NCBI GenBank assembly: GCA_023957995.1
Contig: JAMLGK010000009.1
Coordinates: 62,001 to 126,000 of the forward strand
Reading direction: 5' to 3'
Length of the DNA: 64,000 bases
Source of the DNA: Microthrixaceae bacterium
Lineage (GTDB): Bacteria; Actinomycetota; Acidimicrobiia; Acidimicrobiales; Microtrichaceae
Position 1 is the stretch's first letter. The number at the start of each line of letters is the position of its first letter. The position numbers and the translations under genes were made by a program. Of the stretch, positions 8,029 to 16,551 are shown piece after piece. A model generated the notes under the pieces. The model ran no database searches, was not told the origin of the DNA, and saw nothing but the letters and a program-made list of their open reading frames with translations.

Positions 8029-9420
8029 TTGATCGACCAGACAACACTCGAAAAGGTGCTCGCCACCGCGTCCGCGGCGGGCGCCGACTTCGCGGAGGTG
8101 TTCGCCGAGGACCGCACGGCGACCTCGGCGATGCTGGACGACGGGCGGGTCGAGGAGTTGAGTTCCAGCCGGGACCGCGGAGCAGGCATAAGGGTCGTGG
8201 TCGGAGAGACCACCGGTTTCGCCCACACCGCGGACCTCTCCGAAGGCTCGCTGCTGGCGGCCGCAGCCACGGCCGCGGCCGGGGCCCGGGCCGCGGGTCC
8301 GGGTTCGAGGGTCCAGGCCCTCGACCGCGTCGATGCCCCCAACCCGAGCGTGGTCAGCACCTATCCCGAAGAGATCGACAAGGCCACCAAGGTGGCACTT
8401 CTGCGCCGGGCCGAGGATGCAGCTCGCGCCGAGGACTCCTCGGTCACCCAGGTGTCCGCCCGCTACGCGGACTCGCGCCGTCGGATCCAGGTGGCCAACA
8501 CCGACGGGGTCCTGGCTACCGATGACCAGGTGCGCACGCTGTTCTCGGTCTCCACCGTCGCCACCGGCGACACCGGGATGCAGACAGGCCGGGAGTCGAT
8601 GGGTCACACGGTGGGCTTCGAGCTGTTCGACACCCACGACGTGGCCGATCTGGCGTCCCGCGCAGCGCGTCGGGCCATCACCAAGCTCGGGGCACGTCCA
8701 GCGCCCTCGGGTGAGATGACGGTCGTGATCGGACCCGGTGGAGGTGGAGTGATGTTCCACGAGGCATGTGGCCACGGACTCGAGGCCGACCTCGTCGGCA
8801 AGGGAGCGTCGGTGTTCGCCGGACGCATCGGTGAGCAGGTGGCATCGCCCCTGGTGACCCTGGTGGACGACGGAACCATGCCGGGTGAGTGGGGAGCAGG
8901 CGCGATCGACGACGAGGGTCGTCCCCGTCGTCGCAACGTGCTGATCGAGAACGGCATCCTGGTCGACTACATGTGGGACGGACTCCGGGCCCGGGAGAAG
9001 GGTCGACCGTCCTCGGGCAACGGCAGGCGACAGTCCTACGCGCATCTGCCGATGGTCAGGATGACCAACACCTACCTGCTGGGCGGCGAGTCGGATCCCG
9101 CCGACATCGTTGCCGACACCGAATCGGGTGTGTACGTGGCCCACCTCGGTGGGGGTCAGGTGAACACAGCAACCGGCGACTTCGTGTTCGGAATGACCGA
9201 GGCCTACCTGATCGAGGGTGGCCGGATCACGGAGCCCATCCGCGAGGGCAACCTGATAGGCAACGGTCCGGCTGTGTTGACCCGGATCGACGCGGTGGGC
9301 AACGACTTCGCCATGGGTTCCCCGGGAACCTGCGGGAAGGACGGGCAGGGCGTTGCCGTGGGCGACGGTGTGCCCACGCTGCGGGCCCACGGGCTCACCA
9401 TCGGCGGGACCGCGGCGTGA
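8029..9420 (+). CDS. tldD: TldD metalloprotease subunit
   Basis: 463 residues from a TTG start preceded by GGAG (about 8018-8021); no ATG or GTG fits better and the start matches the usual N terminus. The zinc site HEACGH (His244, Glu245, His249) and the late CGKDGQ segment are hallmarks of TldD. With TldE it forms a protease that trims unfolded peptides, known for maturation of microcin B17 and degradation of the CcdA antitoxin. No ribosomal peptide precursor is evident nearby, so the substrate here is open. The stop overlaps the tldE start by 4 nt (GTGA). Confidence 0.93.
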   Translation: MIDQTTLEKVLATASAAGADFAEVFAEDRTATSAMLDDGRVEELSSSRDRGAGIRVVVGETTGFAHTADLSEGSLLAAAATAAAGARAAGPGSRVQALDRVDAPNPSVVSTYPEEIDKATKVALLRRAEDAARAEDSSVTQVSARYADSRRRIQVANTDGVLATDDQVRTLFSVSTVATGDTGMQTGRESMGHTVGFELFDTHDVADLASRAARRAITKLGARPAPSGEMTVVIGPGGGGVMFHEACGHGLEADLVGKGASVFAGRIGEQVASPLVTLVDDGTMPGEWGAGAIDDEGRPRRRNVLIENGILVDYMWDGLRAREKGRPSSGNGRRQSYAHLPMVRMTNTYLLGGESDPADIVADTESGVYVAHLGGGQVNTATGDFVFGMTEAYLIEGGRITEPIREGNLIGNGPAVLTRIDAVGNDFAMGSPGTCGKDGQGVAVGDGVPTLRAHGLTIGGTAA

Positions 9421-10802
9421 GCGGCTCGACGATGGGCGACGGACTACCCCGTCCCACCGAGGACCTCTCCGAGCTGGTGGCGATGGCCGAGCGACTTCTC
9501 GACGGTGCGGCCGGAGAGGAGATCGAGGTGGTGCTCTCACGTGGCGCGTCCACGTCGGTGGAGGTGCACGACGGAGAGGTCGAGTCGTTCACCTCGGCCG
9601 GATCCGCTGCTGCCGGTGTCCGTGTGCTGTCCGAGGGCCGCCTGGGCTTCGCAAGCTGCGGCACCCTCGATCCCGAGGTCCTGCGCGAGACCGTCGCGGA
9701 GGCGCGCGACAACTGTCGATTCTCCGAGGCCGACGAGCACAACGCCATCGGCCGACCCGACGGTGTCGCGCCCGTGAAGCAGGTCTCGTGGTTCCCCGAG
9801 GTTCTGGAACTAGGCGCCCGGGACAAGGTGGAACGGGCCATCGAACTCGAGAGACAGGTGATCGGGACCGATCCACGGGTGGGATCCGCACGGTCCACCT
9901 CCTACGACGACGGTTGGGGTGAATCGGTGGTGGTGTCCACCACCGGTATCCGGGCGGAGTCGCGCGGCACCACCTGTTCGGTGGGTACGCAGCCACTCGC
10001 CAATGCCGACGGAGAGACCCAGATCGGTTGGGGTTACGACGTCGCCCGCCGGCCCGATGAACTGGACGATTCCCGCGTGGTGCGCGAGTCGGTGGAGCGG
10101 GCGACCAAGCTGCTGGGTGCAGGCAAGCCCCCGAGCGCGCGGATGGCCATCCTGCTCGAGCCCCGGCTGGCGGTGACCCTGTTGGGCGTCGTGACCGGCA
10201 TGCTCTCTGCCGAGTCGGTCCAGAAGGGTCGTTCTCCGTTCGCGGACAGGGTGGGCGAGACCATCGCCGCGCCCGTACTCGGCCTCGTCGATGACCCGAC
10301 CCGCTCGGAGTCGCTCGGTGCCGAGGAGTTCGACGGCGAGGGCCTCGCCTGTCGGGCCAATCCGTTGATCAGCGCCGGTGTGCTCCAGGGGTTCCTGTAC
10401 GACTCCACCTCGGCCAGCCGCTCAGGTGTCTCCTCGACCGCTTCGGCCGTGCGTTCCACCCGCAGCATCCCCGGTCCCGGTGCACAACTCCTGGTGATGG
10501 AGCCGGGAGACCGATCGAGGGACGAGCTGCTCGCGGGCATCGGACTTGGTCTGGCGGTGGAGTCCTTTGCGGGGCTCCACTCCGGCGTGAACCCGGTCTC
10601 GGGAGACTTCTCGGTGGGAGCCAACGGACTGCTGATCCGAGATGGACAGTTGGCCGAACCGGTCCAGGAGATCACGATCGCCTCGAGCATCCAACGGCTC
10701 CTGCTCGACATCAGCGCGGTCGGCGGTGATTTCGAATGGCTGCCCTCCGGTTCGGGAGGAGCCTCGATGGTCATCGACGGGGTGGCGGTCTCGGGCACCT
10801 GA
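9417..10802 (+). CDS. pmbA: TldE/PmbA protease subunit
   Basis: 461 residues from a GTG overlapping the tldD stop; an ATG 15 nt later (9432) is a possible alternative. It belongs to the same U62 family as TldD but lacks the HExxxH metal site, as expected for the TldE partner. Typical features are the Asp/Ser-rich N-terminal domain (VEVHDGEVESFTSAG) and the late conserved VNPVSGDFSVGANG segment. The coupled reading frames support equal synthesis of the two subunits. Confidence 0.92.
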   Translation: MSGSTMGDGLPRPTEDLSELVAMAERLLDGAAGEEIEVVLSRGASTSVEVHDGEVESFTSAGSAAAGVRVLSEGRLGFASCGTLDPEVLRETVAEARDNCRFSEADEHNAIGRPDGVAPVKQVSWFPEVLELGARDKVERAIELERQVIGTDPRVGSARSTSYDDGWGESVVVSTTGIRAESRGTTCSVGTQPLANADGETQIGWGYDVARRPDELDDSRVVRESVERATKLLGAGKPPSARMAILLEPRLAVTLLGVVTGMLSAESVQKGRSPFADRVGETIAAPVLGLVDDPTRSESLGAEEFDGEGLACRANPLISAGVLQGFLYDSTSASRSGVSSTASAVRSTRSIPGPGAQLLVMEPGDRSRDELLAGIGLGLAVESFAGLHSGVNPVSGDFSVGANGLLIRDGQLAEPVQEITIASSIQRLLLDISAVGGDFEWLPSGSGGASMVIDGVAVSGT

Positions 10803-10822
10803 GCCCGCCCGCGCGAAGCGGT

Positions 10823-11638
10823 TCAGCGTCCGCGTAGAACCACCACCACGCCAGAGCGCAAGGTGGCAGCAGCGGTGCGCAGGACCTCGTCGTCGGCGAC
10901 CGCGACCGTCATCGAGGTGTCATCGCCAGCGGGCGCCACGAGCACCTCGGCGGCCCGGGCCACCACCTCGGCCTCCGGTGCGGCCGGACGGTCGGCCGCT
11001 TCCCCGCCCGTGGATGCCTGGGACCCTGCCCGGTCGAACGCTCCCCCATCCTCATCCTCATCCTCAGCCTCATCGAACAACCCACCATCGAGCACTCCAC
11101 CATCGAATGAGCTCTGCGTGAACGACAGCACGTCCACCCTGTCGCCGGGCTCCAGCGTGGGTGCGGGCACGGCGGGTTCCAGGCGCACCGACGAAGTGCC
11201 GGGAGGTGCCGTGTCCGGTGCTGTGGTGACGATCCGTTCACCCACCAGGATCTCCCCCTCAACCGCTGGCGCCGTCATCACGGCTCCGGCGGGGATCCGC
11301 TGCAGTGCTCCGTGGGGCACCAGGGCCGGAGGGATCCTCCGTGTCGAGGTGTCCTCGGCCGTGAGCGCCTCGCCCCGCTCCAGATCCCGGTTGGCCAGAA
11401 CCACGGGGGTGCCAGCGGTCCACCTGGTGCGCAGCGCGGTGGCCTCCGCGTGGATCGAAGCGGTGCGGAGCGACACCGACAGGACCACCACCAGCAACGC
11501 GACGCGCCGGATCAACGCCCGACGCGCGTGCCGGGAATGCACCACGGTGCGCGACCAGCCCGTCAGCCGGGCCAGCCGTGAGCTCAGGTGCTCAAGTGCT
11601 GGGACCCGTTCGGATCGTCGCCGCGTCCGCCTGCTCAT
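10823..11638 (-). CDS. SAF-domain protein, CpaB/RcpC-like
   Basis: 271 residues: a basic N terminus, one membrane segment (about 45-62), then an SAF domain (about 78-140, RTRWTAGTPVVLANRDLERG) of the type in CpaB/RcpC Flp-pilus assembly proteins. It would face outside the membrane. An Asp/Glu run (about 190-205) and an Ala-rich tail follow. No Flp pilin or ATPase genes are near, although a prepilin peptidase lies at 28.7 kb. The first 47 nt overlap the end of map on the same strand. Convergent with tldE, only 20 bp away. Confidence 0.7.
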   Translation of the reverse strand: MSRRTRRRSERVPALEHLSSRLARLTGWSRTVVHSRHARRALIRRVALLVVVLSVSLRTASIHAEATALRTRWTAGTPVVLANRDLERGEALTAEDTSTRRIPPALVPHGALQRIPAGAVMTAPAVEGEILVGERIVTTAPDTAPPGTSSVRLEPAVPAPTLEPGDRVDVLSFTQSSFDGGVLDGGLFDEAEDEDEDGGAFDRAGSQASTGGEAADRPAAPEAEVVARAAEVLVAPAGDDTSMTVAVADDEVLRTAAATLRSGVVVVLRGR

Positions 11639-12611
11639 CGTGCTCCCCGTCGCTCTGGCTGGGGGGAAGCGTCTCCAGGTGATCGAACACGTGGGCCTCG
11701 GCGGGTTCGCCGGAGGCGGGCACGGTCAGCAGTTCGTGGCCGTCCTCGGTGACGAGGATGGTGTGTTCGAACTGGGCCGAGCGTTGCAGGTCACGGGTGA
11801 CCACGGTCCAGTCGTCGTCCCACATCTGCATCCGCCGGTTTCCCAGGTTGATCATCGGTTCGATGGTGAAGGTCATACCGGGTTCGAACTCGGTGGAGTT
11901 GCGTGGGTCGAAGTAGTGCGGGATCTGCAGGCTGGTGTGGAACTGATCACCGATGCCGTGCCCGATGAACTCCCGAACGACCGAGAATCCGTGTGGTTTG
12001 GCGACCGCTTCGATGGCGCGGCCGATGTCGTAGACGCGCGATCCCGGAGCGACCGTGGCTATGCCGGCGTGCATCGCCTCGCGCGCCGTTGCCACCAGCT
12101 CGACCGAAGCTTCGTCGACCTCACCCACCAGGAACGTCGCCGATGTGTCGCCGTGGACACCTTCGATGAAGGCGGTCACGTCGATGTTGACGATGTCTCC
12201 GTCGGCCAGCTGTCGTGAGTCGGGGATCCCGTGGCAGATGACCTCGTTGACCGAGGAGCAGAGCGACTTCGGGTAGCCCCGGTAGTTGAGCGTCGACGGG
12301 TAGGCACCCGCTTCGACCATGGCCTCGTGGCCGATGCGGTCGAGTTCGTCGGTGGTGATTCCCGGCACGACGTGGCGTCCCACCTCGATCAGGGCCTCGG
12401 CTGCCACCCGGCCGGCGACCCGCATCGCTGCGATCTCGTCGGGGGTTCGCACTGCCCTGCTGGCTCGATCCGCCGGACGGCCCGAATCCGCGTAGTCGGG
12501 TCGCGGGATGCTCTCGGGGACCGGGAGCCGGGCGCTGACCACCCCCGGAAGCACCTGCTCGGAGGGAGGCGGGGTGGGGGTGCGGCGTCGACTCCGCTTG
12601 CGTTTGGCCAT
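11592..12611 (-). CDS. map: Methionine aminopeptidase, type I
   Basis: 339 residues. It removes the initiator Met from nascent proteins. Metal ligands are recognisable: two Asp in NIDVTAFIEGVHGDTS, His in GHGIGDQFHT, Glu in FTIEPMIN and Glu in QFEHTIL. An N-terminal extension of about 60 residues, basic and Pro-rich (MAKRKRSRRRTPTPPP), resembles the extended forms known in Actinobacteria. I placed the start at the ATG at 12611 because a TACCAT box lies 7 nt upstream and further extension is low-complexity. The C terminus overlaps the SAF gene start by 47 nt. Confidence 0.93.
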   Translation of the reverse strand: MAKRKRSRRRTPTPPPSEQVLPGVVSARLPVPESIPRPDYADSGRPADRASRAVRTPDEIAAMRVAGRVAAEALIEVGRHVVPGITTDELDRIGHEAMVEAGAYPSTLNYRGYPKSLCSSVNEVICHGIPDSRQLADGDIVNIDVTAFIEGVHGDTSATFLVGEVDEASVELVATAREAMHAGIATVAPGSRVYDIGRAIEAVAKPHGFSVVREFIGHGIGDQFHTSLQIPHYFDPRNSTEFEPGMTFTIEPMINLGNRRMQMWDDDWTVVTRDLQRSAQFEHTILVTEDGHELLTVPASGEPAEAHVFDHLETLPPSQSDGEHDEQADAATIRTGPST

Positions 12612-12618
12612 CGAGGAG

Positions 12619-12624
12619 ATGGTA
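12619..12624 (-). promoter_or_regulatory. Candidate -10 box (TACCAT) for map
   Basis: Minus-strand TACCAT ends 7 nt before the map ATG; no Shine-Dalgarno is visible in the gap. Confidence 0.45.
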
Positions 12625-12738
12625 CGCCGCCGATCCGCGCGATGTTCGGGGCCCGAGCGGGTCCCCCGGCCCTGTCGGGCTGCAGTCCGATGGTTCTGGC
12701 CCCCGACCGTCGCCGGGTGTGGTCCCGATGAGGGTGCT

Positions 12739-13122
12739 TCAGTCGCCGCCGGTGGTCTTGGCGGAGGACTTGGCAGCGGAGGACTTGGAACCGGAGGACT
12801 TCGCACTGTCCGAACCGCCATCGGAGGACTTGGTGTCGGACTTCGCGCCGCCGGTCTCGCCGCCGGACGACTTGGAGGAACCGCCATCGGAGGATCCCGA
12901 GGAGGATCCGTTCGAGGATCCACCAGAGGAGGATCCGTTGGAGGAGGAACGGGCGTCGTTGCGGTAGAAACCCGAACCCTTGAAGGCGATCCCGACCGGG
13001 TGGAACACCTTTCGCAGGTCGCCCCCGCACTCCGGGCAGGTGGTCAGGACCTCATCGGTTATCGACTGCTGGATCTCGAACTGGTGCTCACAGGAGCGGC
13101 ACCGGTACTCATAGGTAGGCAT
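12739..13122 (-). CDS. FmdB-family zinc-ribbon protein with Ser/Gly-rich tail
   Basis: 127 residues. The first about 55 form the FmdB/CxxC_CxxC zinc ribbon (MPTYEYRC; Cys8, Cys11, Cys29, Cys32) with the usual continuation KVFHPVGIAFKGSGFY. The remaining about 65 residues are almost only Ser, Gly, Lys, Asp and Ala, a disordered tail. The family is widespread and its role is unclear; a link to regulation was proposed for one methylotroph member. A GGAGG ribosome site precedes the ATG. Confidence 0.85.
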   Translation of the reverse strand: MPTYEYRCRSCEHQFEIQQSITDEVLTTCPECGGDLRKVFHPVGIAFKGSGFYRNDARSSSNGSSSGGSSNGSSSGSSDGGSSKSSGGETGGAKSDTKSSDGGSDSAKSSGSKSSAAKSSAKTTGGD

Positions 13123-13220
13123 GGGGCCTCCCGGGCTCGTGGAGGGTCAATCGCGTGCAGCCATCGTGCTGGCACTCGGGGTGATCGAGTGCCAATGCTA
13201 CCTGCAGCATCCGGTGGGGT

Positions 13221-13844
13221 TCACATCGCCCCCCGCTGGGCTCCGGGTCGGGCCCGACAGCTGGTCAGATAGCGGTCGGTGACCTCGTCCGCGAGCTCCC
13301 CGAGACGGTCGAGGTCACCGTTCATGACCGCCATGAGCAGGGGCCCCACGAGCAGGTTCAGGGTCATCTCGGGATCCGTGTCGGGCTCGATCAGGCTCTC
13401 CTCGATGCCCAGGTCGAGCACGTTCTGCAACCGCGCCAGTCGTTCGGCGCTGTCGGCCTCGGTGAGAACCTCCACATCGGTGATGGTGTGCTTGAGGCCC
13501 ATCAATGCCGGAAGGATACGGGCCCAGTCGGGATCGGACATCGACTCGGCGATGCCGTGGACCATGTGACGCAGAGCCTCGTCGAAGCTCTTGGATTGGG
13601 TGTCGGTCTCGAGCTCGGGCATGTTGTGGCGCAGCACGGCCACGATCAGGTCGGTCCGCGAGGGGTAGTGGCGGTACATGGTGGACTTGGCCACACCCGA
13701 GCGCTCCGCGATCGCGTCGACGGTGACCGCTCTCGCGCCCCCCTCTGCCAGCAGCTCCGTGGCGGCATCCAGGAGTCGGGAGCAGCTCCGGGTGACGCGG
13801 GGGTCCGGTGTGACCTGAGTCTCCTCCGAGGCGGTTCCATTCAT
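13221..13844 (-). CDS. TetR-family transcriptional regulator
   Basis: 207 residues with an N-terminal helix-turn-helix (about 35-62; AERSGVAKSTMYRHYPSR) and a C-terminal ligand/dimer domain. It is divergent from the MFS exporter next to it, the classic layout for a repressor of a drug pump. The start is the ATG at 13844: the longer open frame upstream runs through the intergenic operator-like palindrome and is not plausible coding. It probably represses both itself and the exporter and releases DNA on binding a small molecule. Confidence 0.9.
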   Translation of the reverse strand: MNGTASEETQVTPDPRVTRSCSRLLDAATELLAEGGARAVTVDAIAERSGVAKSTMYRHYPSRTDLIVAVLRHNMPELETDTQSKSFDEALRHMVHGIAESMSDPDWARILPALMGLKHTITDVEVLTEADSAERLARLQNVLDLGIEESLIEPDTDPEMTLNLLVGPLLMAVMNGDLDRLGELADEVTDRYLTSCRARPGAQRGAM

Positions 13845-13850
13845 CGTTCC

Positions 13851-13876
13851 ACTACGATACAGTTTCGTTTCATAGT
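13851..13876. promoter_or_regulatory. Candidate TetR operator, imperfect 26-bp palindrome
   Basis: Ten-base arms ACTACGATAC and GTTTCATAGT match as inverted repeats at 8 of 10 positions around a 6-bp centre. It lies 7 bp upstream of the tetR start codon in the 151-bp region between the divergent genes. Size and position fit a TetR-family operator; this is inference from symmetry and context. Confidence 0.65.
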
Positions 13877-13995
13877 TGTCCACGAATCGGAGCACTTCTC
13901 CCTCCCCCGACCCCCCGGGGCAGAAGTGAGATCTCGGCGCCGAAGCGTGCTTCCCCTTCCCCTTCCCCTTCTTCTTCCCAGCGAGGACCAGTTCG

Positions 13996-15561
13996 ATGAG
14001 TGCCAGTGCAGTGAGCCACACCGTCCCGAAGCTGAACGAGCGCCAGAAGCGCACCATCCTGATCTCGATGTCCACGGCGCTCATCGCCGTCGTCGCGTCC
14101 GTGTCAGGGCTGAACGTCGCCCAGCGCGAGATAGCGGAGACCCTCGGCGCGTCCGCCGGGGACGTGCTGTGGATCATCAACGCCTACACGCTGTCGCTCG
14201 CAGCGCTGCTGATGCCGGTGGGAGCGATCGGTGACCGTTGGGGTCGCCGTCCAGTGCTGCTCACCGGCCTCGCCGTGTTCGCCCTCGCGAGCCTCGCGGC
14301 CGCCTTCGCCCCCTCGGTCGGAGCGATGATCGCGGCCCGGGCCCTGGCAGGCGCGGGCGCCGCGATGGTCATGCCGGTCACGCTGTCGGTCATCACCACC
14401 TCGTTCCCCGCGGAGGAACGATCTCGTGCGATCGGCATCTGGGCCGGGTTCGCCGGGGCGGGTGGCATCATCGGGCTCTGGATGGCGGCCATCATGGTCG
14501 ACGTCTTCGCCTGGCAGTGGCTGTTCACACTTCCGATCGTCATGGTCGGGATCTCCGGGGTGCTCGCCTGGGTCGCCGTGCCCAACTCCCGCGAGCTCTC
14601 CGGGCGCTTCGACACCATCGGATCGATCCTGTCGGCCTGCGCCATCGGTGGGCTCGTGTTCGGCATCCACGAAGGACCCGAGAAGGGCTGGAGCCACCTG
14701 CTGACCGTCATGCCGATCGTGATCGGTCTGGTCGCGCTCGTCGGGTTCATCGTGTGGGAACTCCGCAGCGACCACCCACTTCTGGACGTGACCGCCTTCG
14801 CCAACCGTGGTCTTGCATCGGGGACGCTGACCATCACTCTGCTCTTCGCGGTCATGTTCGGGATCTTCCTGGTGCTGTTCCCGTTCCTGCAGACCGTGTT
14901 GGGTTGGTCGGCCATCCGCTCGGCCTTCGCCATGATGCCGATGGCATTGATGATGATGCCGATGTCGGCCAATGCGCCCAAGGTGGCAGCGCGAATAGGC
15001 CGTCGGCCGACGATGCTCACCGGTCTCGGAATCGCCATCGTGGGACTCTCGATGCTCGCGCTGATGGCGTCGGTGGAGGGCGGCTACATGTCGATCCTGC
15101 CCGGACTGCTGCTCCTCGGGGTGGGTGTGGGGCTCACGATGACCCCCTCGACCGAGGCGATCACCGCGACGCTCCCCGACGAGAAGCAGGGAGTCGCATC
15201 GGCGCTCAACGACACCAGCCGCGAGCTGGGAGGGGCGGTCGGAGTGGCCCTGCTCGGCTCGATCCTCACGGCGGGGTACTCGAGCAAGATAGGCGGGTTC
15301 GTCGCCACACTCCCGGCCCAACTCGGGATCGTCGGCGAGGACTACTTCCTGGCCCTCGGCGCGGCCCAGCAGCTGGGTGCGACCGATCCCGGCCTGGCCC
15401 AGCAGATCACCGCCGCGGCCCAGAACGCATACGTGGAGAGCTGGTCGTCCACGATGTGGGTCGGTGTCGCGGTGCTCGCCGTCGCCTTCGCCTACGTGGC
15501 ATTGGCGGGTCCCCGTTCCGAGCGGGCGCAGGCATCCGAGCCCGAGCTGGTGGCCGCCTGA
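13996..15561 (+). CDS. MFS drug exporter, DHA2/EmrB-QacA type (14 TM)
   Basis: 521 residues, almost entirely hydrophobic with about 14 predicted membrane helices, the size of the DHA2 drug:H+ antiporters. Motif A is recognisable (GAIGDRWGRRPVLL, about residues 75-88) and motif C-like GGAVGVALLGS occurs late. It probably exports amphipathic compounds using the proton gradient. The divergent TetR regulator and shared operator suggest substrate-induced expression. The ATG at 13996 has a GCGAGG-type ribosome site; a pyrimidine-rich run of CTTCCC copies (about 13949-13978) sits just upstream. Confidence 0.92.
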   Translation: MSASAVSHTVPKLNERQKRTILISMSTALIAVVASVSGLNVAQREIAETLGASAGDVLWIINAYTLSLAALLMPVGAIGDRWGRRPVLLTGLAVFALASLAAAFAPSVGAMIAARALAGAGAAMVMPVTLSVITTSFPAEERSRAIGIWAGFAGAGGIIGLWMAAIMVDVFAWQWLFTLPIVMVGISGVLAWVAVPNSRELSGRFDTIGSILSACAIGGLVFGIHEGPEKGWSHLLTVMPIVIGLVALVGFIVWELRSDHPLLDVTAFANRGLASGTLTITLLFAVMFGIFLVLFPFLQTVLGWSAIRSAFAMMPMALMMMPMSANAPKVAARIGRRPTMLTGLGIAIVGLSMLALMASVEGGYMSILPGLLLLGVGVGLTMTPSTEAITATLPDEKQGVASALNDTSRELGGAVGVALLGSILTAGYSSKIGGFVATLPAQLGIVGEDYFLALGAAQQLGATDPGLAQQITAAAQNAYVESWSSTMWVGVAVLAVAFAYVALAGPRSERAQASEPELVAA

Positions 15562-15635
15562 ATCGGGCTCCCACCGCACCGGGTCTCCGCAGGAACCCGA
15601 GCCCATGCACGGGAGGAAGCGGGCGGTCACCGAGG

Positions 15636-15641
15636 TAGGGT
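15636..15641 (+). promoter_or_regulatory. Candidate -10 box (TAGGGT) for galU
   Basis: TAGGGT ends 7 nt before the galU ATG, so transcription would begin at or one base before the start codon. Confidence 0.5.
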
Positions 15642-15648
15642 CATCGCA

Positions 15649-16551
15649 ATGAAGAAGGTCACCAAGGCAGTGATCCCCGCGGCCGGGCTCGGCACCCGTT
15701 TCCTGCCAGCCACGAAGGCCCAGCCGAAAGAGATGCTGCCGGTGGTGGACCGTCCGGCCATCCAGTACGTGGTCGAGGAGGCGGTGCGGGCCGGTCTCGA
15801 CGACATCCTCATCATCACCGGTCGGTCCAAGCGCAGTCTCGAGGACCACTTCGATCGCAACTTCGAACTCGAGTACCACCTGCGGGCCAAGGGCAAGGAC
15901 GACGAGCTCGCCGATGTGGTGGAGCTGGCTGACCTGGCCGACATCCACTACGTGCGCCAGGGTGAACCACTCGGACTGGGTCACGCTGTCTCGGTTGCCC
16001 GCAAGCACGTGGGGGACGACCCCTTCGTCGTGATGTTGGGCGACGACATCATGGTCGACGATGCCACCGTCCTGAGCGGGATGATCGACACCTACGGCGA
16101 GACGGGTAGCTCGGTGGTGGCTCTCATGGAGGTGCCTCACGAGGACATCGGCTCCTACGGGTGTGCGGCGGTGGAGGACAGTGCAGGACCCGACGACGGC
16201 TCCGCCGACCGCGTCAGGCGGATCACCGACATCGTGGAGAAGCCCCAACCTGCGGATGCTCCGTCGAACCTGGCGGTGATGGGGCGCTACCTGTTCACCC
16301 CGACGATCTTCGAGAAGATCGAGAAACTCGAGCCCGGTGTCGGAGGTGAGATCCAGCTGACCGATGCGATCTCGGACCTGCTCACCGATGAAGCCGTCTA
16401 CGGGTACGTCTTCTCGAGGGGACGCTTCGACATCGGCAAGAAGATCGACTACCTGCGTGCCACCGTCGAACTGGCGCTGCAGCGCGACGACCTGCGCGAG
16501 GACTTCCTGGCGGTGCTGCGCGACGTTGCCACGCGGGAGGATCTGACCTGA
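15649..16551 (+). CDS. galU: UTP-glucose-1-phosphate uridylyltransferase
   Basis: 300 residues, standard GalU length. The N-terminal nucleotide-binding segment AAGLGTRFLPATKAQPKEML is diagnostic. It makes UDP-glucose for cell-envelope glycans and possibly for the sugar epimerase at 50.5 kb. First gene of a plus-strand run with moeA, moaA, LLM, moaC and a GlpR/SepX-like gene. galU next to a moeA-like gene is a common actinobacterial arrangement. The gene end encodes the ribosome site (GGGAGG, 16535-16540) used by the next gene. Confidence 0.96.
   Translation: MKKVTKAVIPAAGLGTRFLPATKAQPKEMLPVVDRPAIQYVVEEAVRAGLDDILIITGRSKRSLEDHFDRNFELEYHLRAKGKDDELADVVELADLADIHYVRQGEPLGLGHAVSVARKHVGDDPFVVMLGDDIMVDDATVLSGMIDTYGETGSSVVALMEVPHEDIGSYGCAAVEDSAGPDDGSADRVRRITDIVEKPQPADAPSNLAVMGRYLFTPTIFEKIEKLEPGVGGEIQLTDAISDLLTDEAVYGYVFSRGRFDIGKKIDYLRATVELALQRDDLREDFLAVLRDVATREDLT

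Noticed and set aside
10823..13122. Flp/tad pilus locus
   Set aside because: Only a CpaB-like SAF protein is present here and a prepilin peptidase 15 kb away; pilin, ATPase and TadB/C genes are missing.
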